A stretch of DNA of 64,000 bases, from positions 31,885 through 95,884 of the forward strand of contig DASVZA010000019.1 of NCBI GenBank assembly GCA_036391875.1. Direction: 5' to 3'. The first letter of the stretch is position 1, and each line of letters opens with the position of its first letter. Shown here one piece after another: positions 36,949 through 46,335 of the stretch. Both the position numbers and the translations under genes were made by a program. The stretch is from Parasulfuritortus sp036391875. Lineage in GTDB: Bacteria; Pseudomonadota; Gammaproteobacteria; Burkholderiales; Thiobacillaceae. The notes beneath the pieces were generated by a model. That model was not told where the DNA came from. It saw only the letters and a program-made list of their open reading frames with translations, and ran no database searches.

Positions 36949-37914
36949 TCAGCCGGCCTCCGGACTGGACGGGGTCCCCAGCCAGAAGCCCAGATTCTTG
37001 GCCAAGAACTCATCCCACGGCATGTAGTGCGAACCATCGCACGAGAAGGTCAGCCCGACCAGGCCGTTGAACAGGTTGAGCGACCCCGAGCGCAGGTAGA
37101 GCGTCTCGTCCATGAAGCGCAGCGCCTTGAAGGTCTGCAGCACTTCCCCGATGCGGTTTTCCGGCACCACGGCCTTGTCCGGATAAGTGCAGGCCGGATA
37201 GACCAGGCACAGGCCGGGGTCGGACAACTCGTCGATGTTGTGGATCCGATAGTGGTAGGGGTCGCTCAGCAACCACAGGGTGGCGCGCGAGCTGGAGAAA
37301 TGCAGCTTGGCATGGAACACGCCGTGGCCGGTCATCAATTCCTGCACTAGGCCGAGCACCGGGTCGATGCGCTGGTCCATCAGGCTGTCGGTCCGCGCCT
37401 GGTGGAACAGGCCGGCCCGGATGGCGGGGTCGCCGCGCAGCTGCACCCACTGTTCCGGCTGGCGGTACAGGGCCTGGGTGGCGGGCAGTTCGCGCAGGTC
37501 GAAATCGGCCCCCAGATAACCCAGCAATCGGCCGTCCGGCGACTCGATGCGCTGGATCGCGGTCAGGGTGGGGCGCTTGGTGTTGCGGCTGATGTAGGCG
37601 TCCGACAGCGAGGCGCGGGCGCCGGCCAGGGCCTCGGCCATGTAGGGTCGCTCGCTCCGGTCGCGGCCGAAATATTCTTCCTGCGGCCCGCGCCGGGACA
37701 GGTTGGCGGTGACCTGCCGGGCCTGCGCGTCCAGCACGTACAGGTATTTGCTGTAGGGCAGTTCGCTCAGGCCCTTTTCCAGGTTGTGCTCCAGGGCGGC
37801 ACGGTCCGGCCAGGCCGTGCGGCACTCTTCGGCCAGGATATGCAGCGAGGAAGACAGCCAGCCTTTCAGGATCAGGCGCTGGCGGGCGATGGCATCTTGC
37901 AGCGATTCGGTCAT
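36949..37914 (-). CDS. stand-alone PDC/Cache sensor-domain protein
   Basis: 321 residues with no membrane helix or signal peptide. The centre (about 55-140) has the Cache/PDC pattern: YLYVLDAQARQVTANLSR, then GRDRSERPYMAEAL, then PTLTAIQRI and GYLGADFDLREL. Such domains usually sit outside the membrane on kinases or chemoreceptors and bind small ligands; here no output domain is attached. The ligand is unknown. Convergent with the NifA-controlled gene. Confidence 0.75.
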   Translation of the reverse strand: MTESLQDAIARQRLILKGWLSSSLHILAEECRTAWPDRAALEHNLEKGLSELPYSKYLYVLDAQARQVTANLSRRGPQEEYFGRDRSERPYMAEALAGARASLSDAYISRNTKRPTLTAIQRIESPDGRLLGYLGADFDLRELPATQALYRQPEQWVQLRGDPAIRAGLFHQARTDSLMDQRIDPVLGLVQELMTGHGVFHAKLHFSSSRATLWLLSDPYHYRIHNIDELSDPGLCLVYPACTYPDKAVVPENRIGEVLQTFKALRFMDETLYLRSGSLNLFNGLVGLTFSCDGSHYMPWDEFLAKNLGFWLGTPSSPEAG

Positions 37915-38164
37915 TGGGCATACTCCCTGTTGATGACGGGGATTCTACCCAAGCCGCGAAGCCTCTACCCATCTGGGCACCGAATCCGAGGCAACACAGC
38001 CTCAAGGTTGCATCGGATTGGGCCATGCCGCGGTCATGATCTTGATCGGGCGTTCGTGAATGCCTGCTTCGCAAGCTTCGAATTGGCAGCACACACCTCT
38101 TAGCGGCATTTGGGGATTGCTAGCGCGAACTACTGGTGTTCCTTGCATATAGGACGCTCAACGA

Positions 38165-38338
38165 ATGAGTTCAGATTACGTAGTTTGGGCAGAGCAAAGC
38201 GATATCCAACAAGTTACCCACGAACTGGGAGTGGACCGCCAATCCCATCGGTTCGACAGACCTGTTCTCGGTCATTCCGGCAACTTCACGTTTGAGGAAT
38301 CAGTCGCCGAGGCGGAAGTCTCGCGGCAATCGGCCTAA
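38165..38338 (+). CDS. possible 57-residue hypothetical protein
   Basis: Starts MSSDYVVWAEQSDIQQ, acidic and soluble, with AGGAC eight bases before the ATG. It lies in the AT-richer stretch and its stop overlaps the convergent membrane-protein gene by four bases. No family is recognised. Coding status is uncertain. Confidence 0.35.
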   Translation: MSSDYVVWAEQSDIQQVTHELGVDRQSHRFDRPVLGHSGNFTFEESVAEAEVSRQSA

Positions 38339-38844
38339 TGGCCTTTTCCGAGTGGCCAAAGCGGACGCAATCGACCGGTCAAAACCAACCGGAGCCCGTA
38401 GAACAGCAGCGTTGTGCCCGCGCTGAAGAACCAGGCCACATAACGCGCGGCTTTCGCAATAACCTGCCACCGCTGGGCCTTGGCTTCATACTGGCTATGC
38501 AGAGAATTGATGACTCCCAACGAACAAACCGTAGAAATGTAGTCATGGCATTGACTCAACTTGGCACGCTTCCCGTTTTTGCATGGCGGGTAGGATCGCA
38601 AGACCTCTCTCTGGCAGGTGGAGAGATTACCCATCAGTTCATGCGTCTTGGCGATTTCGGCGTTAGCAATGTCTTTGGCCATGTCGAGGGACTTCACCGA
38701 AATCATTGCCGCAAACGCGGCAAGCAGCCACCCCAACACCAACAAGCGGAATATCAGGCGTTCGCGCGGAGAAGCGGTTGGCCTGGCGGGCACCTTGATC
38801 ACCGGCACGCCAATCTTATTCCAGTCACCCTTTTCAAACGGCAT
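38335..38844 (-). CDS. hypothetical membrane protein of the AT-richer island
   Basis: 169 residues with two predicted helices (LIFRLLVLGWLLAAFAAMIS, about 31-50, and VAWFFSAGTTLLFYGLRLVL near 135-154). A loop between them has four Cys (STCQREVL, PPCKNG, SQCHDY, STVCSL) that could form disulfides. AAGGGA lies eight bases before the ATG. Codon use and base content differ from the surroundings, suggesting transfer. The opposite strand also carries a long frame, but this one has the membrane-protein pattern. Confidence 0.6.
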   Translation of the reverse strand: MPFEKGDWNKIGVPVIKVPARPTASPRERLIFRLLVLGWLLAAFAAMISVKSLDMAKDIANAEIAKTHELMGNLSTCQREVLRSYPPCKNGKRAKLSQCHDYISTVCSLGVINSLHSQYEAKAQRWQVIAKAARYVAWFFSAGTTLLFYGLRLVLTGRLRPLWPLGKGH

Positions 38845-39190
38845 GCAACTATCCCTTCATTGACTTGCACTATGGCCTTCAGGTCTTCAAAGGGAGTTTA
38901 CTGTTGTCAACGCGGCCTCGTGTACCCCTTTTGTGTGTGCTCAAGCACTCACTAGACCGCCAAGATCTATCATTACATCAGTCAATAAAAAGTATGACGT
39001 AGGTGATGCAATTCGTCTTTCCGGCTTAGTCGGCTCCCTTACCTAAGGCGTTGAACGGCCGAAATACAACGAGGCCTGGCCTTTGGCCGTGGGCCAGCCA
39101 GAGGACTGCTTCAGGTTGCGGCCATTGCCACGCGAATCGTTGGTTTATCCAATGCACTTCTGAACAAGCCGGCAGACACCCGCTGAGCGT
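38845..39190. other. 346-base AT-richer gap without a supported gene
   Basis: Visibly lower in GC than the rest of the window. It contains no convincing frame with a ribosome site, no clear terminator and no nif-type promoter. With the two hypothetical genes to its left it forms a small island (about 38000-39190) that probably represents acquired or decayed DNA between conserved genes. Confidence 0.5.
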
Positions 39191-42100
39191 TCAGGCCGCG
39201 ATGCGCGGCGCCATGGCCGGATGATGCGGCAGGTCGTGGTCGAGTCCGGTCAGCACACGCAGCCGTTCGGTGATCTCTTCGGCCGGCACCGGCGCGCCCA
39301 GCAGGTAGCCCTGGATCTTGTGGCAACCCAACTGGCGCAACACTTCCAATTGATCGCCGGTTTCCACGCCCTCGGCCACCACGATCAGGCCGAGGCTCTG
39401 GCCCAGGTTGATGATAGCCGACGAGATGGCCCGGTCGTCGTGGTCGTCCATGATGTCGCGCACGAAGGACTTGTCGATCTTCAGCTTGCGCAGCGGAAAG
39501 CGCTTCAGATAGGACAGGCTGGAATAGCCGGTGCCGAAATCGTCAACCGCGATGTGCACGCCCAGGTCGCGCAGTTCGCGCAGGGTGGCCTGGGTGGCCT
39601 CCAGGTTGCCGGCCAGCAGGGACTCGGTGATCTCGATCTCCAGCCATTCCGGCGCCAAGCCGGTTTCCTCCAGGACCTCGCGTACCTGCCTGGCCATGTC
39701 GGTCAGGTCGAACTGGCGGGTGGAGATGTTGACCGCCATCTCGACCGGCAGCAGCCCCATGTCCTGCCAGGCCTTGGCCTGCCGGCAGGCCTCGCGCAGC
39801 ATCCATTCGCCGAGCGGGGCGATCAGGCCGGTTTCCTCGGCCAGCGGGATGAAGCGGTCGGGCGGGATCAGGCCGTGTTCGGGGTGGCGCCAGCGGGTCA
39901 GCGCCTCGACCGAGACGATGCGGCCCGTGTCCAACCGGGCCTGGGGCTGGTAATGCAGTTCGAACTCGCCGTGGCGCAGGGCGCGGCGCATGGCGTTCTC
40001 CAGCGTCAGCCGCTCGTAGGCCGCCTCGTTCATCTCCGGGGTGTAGAAGTGGTACAGGTTGCGGCGCTGCGCCTTGGCCTCGAACAGGGCGACGTCGGCG
40101 TGCTTGAGCAGGGTGTCGAAGCCGTCGCCGTCCTGGGGGTAGAGGCTGATGCCGATGCTGGCGGTGACGCTCAATTGCCGGCCGTCGATCACGACCGGCT
40201 CGGCCACCACCTGCAGCAGCTTCTCCGCCATCTTCGCCGCGGTGCCGCCGCCCTCGCCGGGCAGGATCACCAGGAACTCGTCGCCGCCCAACCGGCCGAC
40301 GGTGTCCTGCATCCGAACGGCCTGGCCGAGGCGCCCGGCCAGGGCCTGCAGCAGGCGGTCGCCGATCAGGTGGTCGAGCGAATCGTTGATGGTCTTGAAG
40401 TCGTCCAGGTCGATGTACAGGAAGGCCGCTTCGGCCTCGTCCTGCTGGCTGTGGGCCAGCACCTGACTGGCCCGGTCGCGCAGCAGTTGCCGGTTGGGCA
40501 GGCCGGTCAGGGCGTCGAAATAGGCCAAGTGGCGGATCCGGTCCTCGGCCGCCTTGTGCTGGCTGATGTCCATCGACACCGACAGGTAATTGACCAGCTT
40601 GCCCTTGTCGTCGTGGACCGCCGAGATGCTCTGCCAGCTCGGGTAGATCTCGCCGTTCTTGCGCCGGTTCCACATCTCGCCGTGCCAGTAGCCCTCCCGG
40701 GCCAGCACCCGCCACATGTCGCGGTAGAAGGCCTGGTCCTGGCGGTTGGACTTGAGCAGGGCCGGGGTATTGCCCAGGGCCTCGTCGCTGCGATAGCCGG
40801 TGACCTCGGTGAAGGCCTTGTTGACCCCGACGATGCGGCCGCCAGGGTCGGTGATCAGGATGACCTCGCGGCTCTGGTCGAACACCGTGGCGGCCAGGCG
40901 CATCTGCTCCTCGGCCTGCTTGTGCCGGCTGAGGTCGGTGCAGGTGCCGACGATGCGCAGCGGGCTGCCGTCCAGATGGCGGGCGACCACCCGGCCGCGC
41001 GACAGCACCCAGCGCCAGGCGCCGTCCCGGCTGCGGTAGCGGTGTTCGACCTCGGCGCATTCGGCCCGCTCGACCAGCAGCGCACGCCAGGCCTCCTGTA
41101 CCGCCTGCTTGTCCTCGGCATGGAGGTGCTTCTCCCAGGTCCTGAGGTTCGCCCGGCCCTGGCAGTCCGGGCTGTCGCAGCCCAGCATGGCGCCCAGTTG
41201 CGGGGTCAGCAGCAGGCGGTCGGATTCGAGATCCCAATCCCAGACGCCGGACTGGCTGCCCTCCAGCGCCGAGTGCCAGCGCTGCTCGCTGGCCAGCAGT
41301 TCGGTCGACAGGCTGGTGACCAGCACCGTGACGATGGTCAGGGTCGCCATGTAGGACCAGAGCAAGGCCAGCGCCTCGTGCAGCGAACCGGTGTGGAACG
41401 GCCCGCCGCCATGGGCCAGGCTCCAGGCCGACACCACCGAGACCAGCAGGGCGGTGAACGAAGCCACCCAGATGCCGCCGCGCATGGCCAGCCAGATCAG
41501 GGCCAGGAACGGCAGGAAGGCCAGGCCGGCGCTGCGATGCCAGCCCATGTCCCCGGTGAACGACAATGCGCCGCCCGCCAGCGCGACCAGGCACAGGGCC
41601 AGATTGCCCAGGCCGCGCCGGCCGGCGAAGGCCTGCATGATGGTCCGCCGGCGCAGGGTCAGCAGGGGAATGCCGGCGATCAGGGCACCGGTGGCATCGC
41701 CCGCCCACCACACCAACCCGGCGGAGAGCAGCCGCTCGCCGGGCAGGAGGCCGGCGGCATACAGATTGAGCGCGCCGTTGACCGCATTGACCGCCATGCC
41801 GACACCGGCACCGGCCAGCAGGTAGGCAACCAGGTCGCGGCGCCGGTCCAGATCGGGATGGAATTGGGCCGACCGCAGTAAACGTGCCGCCAGCACGGGT
41901 CCCAGGGTGTTGCCGCAGGCGATGCCCGCCGCCAGCAGGGGCGAGGCCCCCACCGACCAATTGACCGCGAAGCTGCCGACCAGGATGGCCGGCCAGACCC
42001 CCACGCCCCAACGCAGCAGGGCCGCCAGGGCGATGCCGGCCGGCGCCCAGAACAGGCTGATGTGGGAACCGATATACGGGATGGTCAGGCCGAGTCGGCC

Positions 42101-42193
42101 GAAAACGTAATACGCCGCCGCCAGCAACGTCAGGCGAAAAACATATGAATTCAATATGTTGCGGACTAACTGGCGAAACGTGGCCACAGACAC
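39191..42193 (-). CDS. MASE1-PAS-PAS-GGDEF-EAL cyclic-di-GMP protein
   Basis: 1000 residues. An N-terminal MASE1 sensor of about eight membrane helices (1-300) is followed by two PAS domains (about 305-425 and 430-550). A GGDEF domain follows with intact RLGGDEFLVIL (diguanylate cyclase), then an EAL domain with VEALTRW and the metal-site blocks EITES and DDFGTGYSSL (phosphodiesterase). Both activities look possible. The annotated start is GTG 42193 without a strong ribosome site, so it may be slightly shorter. Ligand unknown. Confidence 0.9.
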   Translation of the reverse strand: MSVATFRQLVRNILNSYVFRLTLLAAAYYVFGRLGLTIPYIGSHISLFWAPAGIALAALLRWGVGVWPAILVGSFAVNWSVGASPLLAAGIACGNTLGPVLAARLLRSAQFHPDLDRRRDLVAYLLAGAGVGMAVNAVNGALNLYAAGLLPGERLLSAGLVWWAGDATGALIAGIPLLTLRRRTIMQAFAGRRGLGNLALCLVALAGGALSFTGDMGWHRSAGLAFLPFLALIWLAMRGGIWVASFTALLVSVVSAWSLAHGGGPFHTGSLHEALALLWSYMATLTIVTVLVTSLSTELLASEQRWHSALEGSQSGVWDWDLESDRLLLTPQLGAMLGCDSPDCQGRANLRTWEKHLHAEDKQAVQEAWRALLVERAECAEVEHRYRSRDGAWRWVLSRGRVVARHLDGSPLRIVGTCTDLSRHKQAEEQMRLAATVFDQSREVILITDPGGRIVGVNKAFTEVTGYRSDEALGNTPALLKSNRQDQAFYRDMWRVLAREGYWHGEMWNRRKNGEIYPSWQSISAVHDDKGKLVNYLSVSMDISQHKAAEDRIRHLAYFDALTGLPNRQLLRDRASQVLAHSQQDEAEAAFLYIDLDDFKTINDSLDHLIGDRLLQALAGRLGQAVRMQDTVGRLGGDEFLVILPGEGGGTAAKMAEKLLQVVAEPVVIDGRQLSVTASIGISLYPQDGDGFDTLLKHADVALFEAKAQRRNLYHFYTPEMNEAAYERLTLENAMRRALRHGEFELHYQPQARLDTGRIVSVEALTRWRHPEHGLIPPDRFIPLAEETGLIAPLGEWMLREACRQAKAWQDMGLLPVEMAVNISTRQFDLTDMARQVREVLEETGLAPEWLEIEITESLLAGNLEATQATLRELRDLGVHIAVDDFGTGYSSLSYLKRFPLRKLKIDKSFVRDIMDDHDDRAISSAIINLGQSLGLIVVAEGVETGDQLEVLRQLGCHKIQGYLLGAPVPAEEITERLRVLTGLDHDLPHHPAMAPRIAA

Positions 42194-42223
42194 CCGGGGA
42201 ATTCAGACTAACGACGCCATAAA

Positions 42224-42239
42224 TATAACTTAAGTTATA
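42224..42239. promoter_or_regulatory. 16-base perfect palindrome upstream of the MASE1 gene
   Basis: TATAACTTAAGTTATA, 31 bases before the start of the minus-strand gene at 42193, in a short AT-rich patch. The size and symmetry suit an operator for a dimeric regulator; it may overlap the promoter. No regulator is identified. Confidence 0.45.
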
Positions 42240-42335
42240 AATGCTGCCGGCAATTTTTCTGGCTCGCGACTGCAGCGGCTTGCGGAGGAACGCCGGCACG
42301 GCCCGTGCCGAGGCGCGACCTAGGGCGGGTTCACC

Positions 42336-44456
42336 CTAGTCGTGCTCGACGCGGTTGCGGCCCAGGTTCTTGGCCCGATAGAGCGCGGCATCCGCCCGAT
42401 TCAGGGCCAGGTCGACCGACTCGTCGCCGGCGCGGAAGATCGACACGCCGGCGCTCATGGTCAGCGGGATCGATTGCTCGCCGAGCCGGGCCGGCGTGGC
42501 CGCCAATGCCCGGCGTAGCCGCTCGGCATAATCCAGGGCGCCGGCCAAGGCAGTGTCGGGCATCAGGATGGCGAACTCCTCGCCGCCCAGCCGGCCGGGC
42601 AGATCCACCTTGCGCGAGGTCGCCCGGACCAGATCCGCAAAATGGCGCAGGGCCTCGTCGCCGCCGGCGTGGCCGTAGTGGTCGTTGACCTGCTTGAAGT
42701 GGTCGAGGTCGAGCATGATCAGGGCCGTGGGCGTGGCATGGCGGCGGAAACGCTCCAGGGCGATCTCCATCTGCTCCAGGAAATAACGCCGGTTGGCCAG
42801 GTTGGTCAGGGCATCGGTGCTGGCCAGGCGGACCAGTTCCAGCTGCAGGTTCTTCTGCTCGGTGATGTCGAGGCAGGAACCGATATAGCCGGCGAATTCG
42901 CCCGCCGCATCGTGGCGTGGCCGCGCCTTGCCCAGCAGCCAGCGGTATGCGCCGTCATGGCGGCGCATGCGGTATTCCAGCGAGTAGGCCTCACGGGTTT
43001 CGAATCCGGCATCGAATTTTTCCAGATAGCCCGGCAGGTCCTCGGGATGGACGTGCTCGGTCCAGCCGTAGCCGAGCTCGTGTTCCATCGCCCGCCCGGT
43101 AAAGGCGAGCCAGGAATCGTTGAACCAGCTGCAGCCCTTTTCGGTGCCGGTCATCCAGATCAAGGCCGGTACCGAATTGGAGACGCTGGAGAACAGCAAC
43201 TGGGAATCGCGCAGTTGCCGCTCCATGCTCTTGCGCTGGGTGATGTCCTGCATGACGGCGATGAAGTGGGTGATGTTGCCGCCGCCGACCCGGACCGGGG
43301 TGATGGTCAGCTCCTCGTGGTAGAGCCGGCCGTCCTTGCGTCTGTTGACGAGTTCGCCCTGCCAGACCTGGCCGGCCTGGATGCTCTTCCACATGTGGCG
43401 GTAGAAGGGCTTCTCCTGTTGGCCGGAATGGACCAGTTCGCCGGGCGAATGGCCCATGACCTCGGCCAGGTCGTAGCCGCTCAGCCGGCTGAAGGCCGGG
43501 TTGGCCCACAATATCCGGGCCAGGGTGTCGGTGATGACGATGGCGTTGGCGCTGGCGTCGAAGGCATGCATCAGCACCTGCAGCTGGATGTTCTGGTCGC
43601 GGATCAGGGCCAGGTCGGCGGCCTGCTGATGGGCCTTGTCCAATTCCAGGCGCTGGCGCTCGACCGTCTCGATCAGGAATTCGAGGTGGCGCGACTCCAG
43701 GGCCAGCGCGACGTCGTGCCGGGTGATCAGGCCGACCAGGCTGTCGTCCTCGAGCACCACCAGGCGCCGGGTGCCGTGGCTGTCCATGAGCCGGGTCGCC
43801 TCCTGGAGCGGCCGGTCGGGCGCGATCGACAGCAGCGGGGTCCGCATCACGCTGGCGACCTTGACGTTGCGCGGCTCTTCGATCTCCCGGGCCAGGCGCA
43901 CCACGTCGCGCTCGGTCAGGATGCCGACCGCACGGCCGCCGCGCACCACCACCACGCAGCCCTGTTGCCATTCGGCCATGACCCGCGAGGCGAGGGCCAG
44001 ATCGGCATCCTCGGGCAGGGTCGGCACGTCCTGGCGCATGGCCGTGGCGACGGTCTTGAGTTCAGCCAGGTATTCGACGCTGAGGTGGTGGTAGAAATCG
44101 GTTTCGCTGGCGATGCCGGCCAGCCGACCCTCGTCGTCCACCACCACGAGATGCCGGTAGCCGGCATTCGACATGAGCTGGAAGGCGTCGTGGTATTCGG
44201 TATGGCCGGGCATGGCGTGCACCGGCTGGCTCATCGCCTCGGCCATGGTCCGCGTGCTGCTGCGCCGGCCGCCGGCCACCATGTGCACGGCGTCCTGTTC
44301 GGTGAAGATGCCTACCGGACGGTAGTTCTCGTCCACCACCACCAGACAGCTGATCCGCTCCGCCTCCATGCGGGCAAGCGCATCCTGCAACAATGCATCC
44401 GGTGAAACGGTGATGACATGCACATGGGCAATGTCTTGCAGCGTTCGCTCTGACAT
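42336..44456 (-). CDS. CBS(x4)-PAS(x2)-GGDEF diguanylate cyclase
   Basis: 706 residues, no membrane helix. Four CBS motifs in two Bateman modules (about 1-120 and 125-255; repeats end VGIFTEQD, AGIASETD, VGILTERD, VGLITRHD) should bind adenine nucleotides. Two PAS domains follow (about 290-410 and 415-535), then GGDEF with active RLGGEEFAIL. It would link energy charge and redox or oxygen to c-di-GMP. The gene is 142 bases from the MASE1 gene and divergent from the receiver-TPR gene. Confidence 0.92.
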   Translation of the reverse strand: MSERTLQDIAHVHVITVSPDALLQDALARMEAERISCLVVVDENYRPVGIFTEQDAVHMVAGGRRSSTRTMAEAMSQPVHAMPGHTEYHDAFQLMSNAGYRHLVVVDDEGRLAGIASETDFYHHLSVEYLAELKTVATAMRQDVPTLPEDADLALASRVMAEWQQGCVVVVRGGRAVGILTERDVVRLAREIEEPRNVKVASVMRTPLLSIAPDRPLQEATRLMDSHGTRRLVVLEDDSLVGLITRHDVALALESRHLEFLIETVERQRLELDKAHQQAADLALIRDQNIQLQVLMHAFDASANAIVITDTLARILWANPAFSRLSGYDLAEVMGHSPGELVHSGQQEKPFYRHMWKSIQAGQVWQGELVNRRKDGRLYHEELTITPVRVGGGNITHFIAVMQDITQRKSMERQLRDSQLLFSSVSNSVPALIWMTGTEKGCSWFNDSWLAFTGRAMEHELGYGWTEHVHPEDLPGYLEKFDAGFETREAYSLEYRMRRHDGAYRWLLGKARPRHDAAGEFAGYIGSCLDITEQKNLQLELVRLASTDALTNLANRRYFLEQMEIALERFRRHATPTALIMLDLDHFKQVNDHYGHAGGDEALRHFADLVRATSRKVDLPGRLGGEEFAILMPDTALAGALDYAERLRRALAATPARLGEQSIPLTMSAGVSIFRAGDESVDLALNRADAALYRAKNLGRNRVEHD

Positions 44457-44664
44457 GGGCTGGTTATATTCTTGATATCCCTGGGACTAGTTCCGCATCT
44501 TAATGGCAAATGGGCCGGCCGTGGGCATATCGGGGGACGGCCGCCGATAGCGTCAGGGACCGGAAACAGTCGCCGGACTTGATGCCGCCGCCGTTGTCGA
44601 TGATGATAACCGCACCCTGGACATGGCTGGCCGGTGCCGGCAACTGAAATCCAAAGCTGAATAA

Positions 44665-46329
44665 ATGAGTGCCTCCAAGCCGCAAACAGTCGATTACAAG
44701 AACAAGACCGCACTGATCGTCGACGATTTCCCCAACATGCGCTCCGCCTTCCGGATGGCACTGGCGGCATTCGGCCTGACCAAAGTGGACATGGCCGCCA
44801 ACGCGGCGGAGGCGATCCAGCGGGTCAAGAACACCGCCTACGACATCATCATCTGCGACTACAACCTGGGCGACAGCCGGGACGGCCAGCAGATCCTGGA
44901 GGAGATGCGCCACCTGGGCCTGATCGGCCTGGAGACCGCTTTCCTGATGGTCACCGCGGAGAGCGTCTACGAGCGGGTGGTGGCCGCAGCCGAACTGGCC
45001 CCGGACGACTATCTGATCAAGCCGTTCAACGCCGACGTCATGCGTTCCCGGCTGGACGGCATCCTGGCCAAGAAGGAGGCCTTCGCCGACATCTACCTCC
45101 ATTTCGACCACGGCGAGATGGAGGCGGCCCTGGCCGGCTGCGACGCGCTGATGCAGAACGCGCCCAAGTACCGAATCGACGCGATGCGCTTCAAGGGCGA
45201 GATCCTGATCGCCATGGGACGCCCAGACGAGGCCCGCGAGCTGTACGACGAGGTCATCCGCATGCGCGCCGTGCCCTGGGCCCGCCTGGGCCTGGCCAAG
45301 GCCCAGCACATGCGCAAGAAGGAGGCCGAGGCCGAAACGATACTGGTCGAGCTGGTCGAACAGTATCCCGGGCTGGTCCCGGCCTACGACCTGCTGGCCG
45401 ACGTCCAGATCGCCCAGGAGAAATACCAGGAAGCCCAGGCCACCCTGCAGCGCGGCGTGGAGACCTCGGCCAAGTCCATCCTCAGGCAGCGGCGCCTGGG
45501 CGAGGTCTCCTACCGCAACGGCGACCTGGACGCCGCCAAGACCGCTTTCGACGCTGCCATCCAGAAAGGCAAGTATTCCGTCTTCCACAACCCGAACGAT
45601 TTCGCCAACCTGGCCCGCGTCCACATCGACCAGGGCCAGACCGGCGAAGCCCTGAAAGTGCTCCAGGACCATCGCAAGCTGCTGCAGGAAAGCGACGAAG
45701 GCAAGCTGGTGGCCTCGGTCATGGCCGGCCTCATCCATACCCGGAGCGGCAACAAGGCGGAGGCCGAGCGGCACATGAAGGAGGCGCTCCGGCTGCGCGA
45801 ATCGGGCACCGTCAGCAAACCGGAATTGCTGCTCGATCTGGCCGAGGGCTGCCTCAAGGCCGGCCTCGCCGAGGACGCCTCGGCCCTGATCGGCGAAGTC
45901 GCCCGCAATGCCCACGACAACCAGCAGCTGCTGGACAAGGCCAAGGCCATCTACCACGAAGCCGGCCGGCCGGACGAAGCCCACAGCGTCATCACCCAGG
46001 CCACCGAACAAGTAGTCAACCTGTCCAAGGAGGGTGCCCTGCTGTCCCAGCGCGGCGACATGGTCAATGCCACCAAGGCGTTGTTCCGCGCCGCCCGCGA
46101 GGCGCCGCGCAACCCGCGCGTGCTGATGAACGCGGCCTGGGCCGCCATGCGCCTGGTCGAGCAGGACCCCGGCGAGAGCCAATACCTGGCCCAGGTGCGG
46201 ATGCTGCTCGACGACGTCGCCCTGCTGGCGCCGGACCACCCTCGCCTAGGCGGCCTGCAGACCATGCTGCGTTCGGTCGAATCGGCCCTCGGCATCAAGA
46301 GCACCGCCAGCCAGCGGTTGAAGGGATAG
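44665..46329 (+). CDS. response regulator with TPR array
   Basis: 554 residues. Receiver domain (about 15-140; acidic pair DD in IVDDFPNMRS, phospho-Asp in IICDYNLGDS, Lys in LIKPFNAD). The remainder is roughly ten TPR-type helical repeats for protein binding. No DNA-binding domain, so it acts through protein contacts. The next gene, six bases later, is a small kinase that probably phosphorylates it. Confidence 0.9.
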   Translation: MSASKPQTVDYKNKTALIVDDFPNMRSAFRMALAAFGLTKVDMAANAAEAIQRVKNTAYDIIICDYNLGDSRDGQQILEEMRHLGLIGLETAFLMVTAESVYERVVAAAELAPDDYLIKPFNADVMRSRLDGILAKKEAFADIYLHFDHGEMEAALAGCDALMQNAPKYRIDAMRFKGEILIAMGRPDEARELYDEVIRMRAVPWARLGLAKAQHMRKKEAEAETILVELVEQYPGLVPAYDLLADVQIAQEKYQEAQATLQRGVETSAKSILRQRRLGEVSYRNGDLDAAKTAFDAAIQKGKYSVFHNPNDFANLARVHIDQGQTGEALKVLQDHRKLLQESDEGKLVASVMAGLIHTRSGNKAEAERHMKEALRLRESGTVSKPELLLDLAEGCLKAGLAEDASALIGEVARNAHDNQQLLDKAKAIYHEAGRPDEAHSVITQATEQVVNLSKEGALLSQRGDMVNATKALFRAAREAPRNPRVLMNAAWAAMRLVEQDPGESQYLAQVRMLLDDVALLAPDHPRLGGLQTMLRSVESALGIKSTASQRLKG

Positions 46330-46335
46330 AGGGCC

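Noticed and set aside
38338..38955. 205-residue plus-strand frame opposite the membrane protein of the AT-rich island
   Set aside because: No hydrophobic pattern or family, no ribosome site; the minus-strand frame has two clear membrane helices and a ribosome site.
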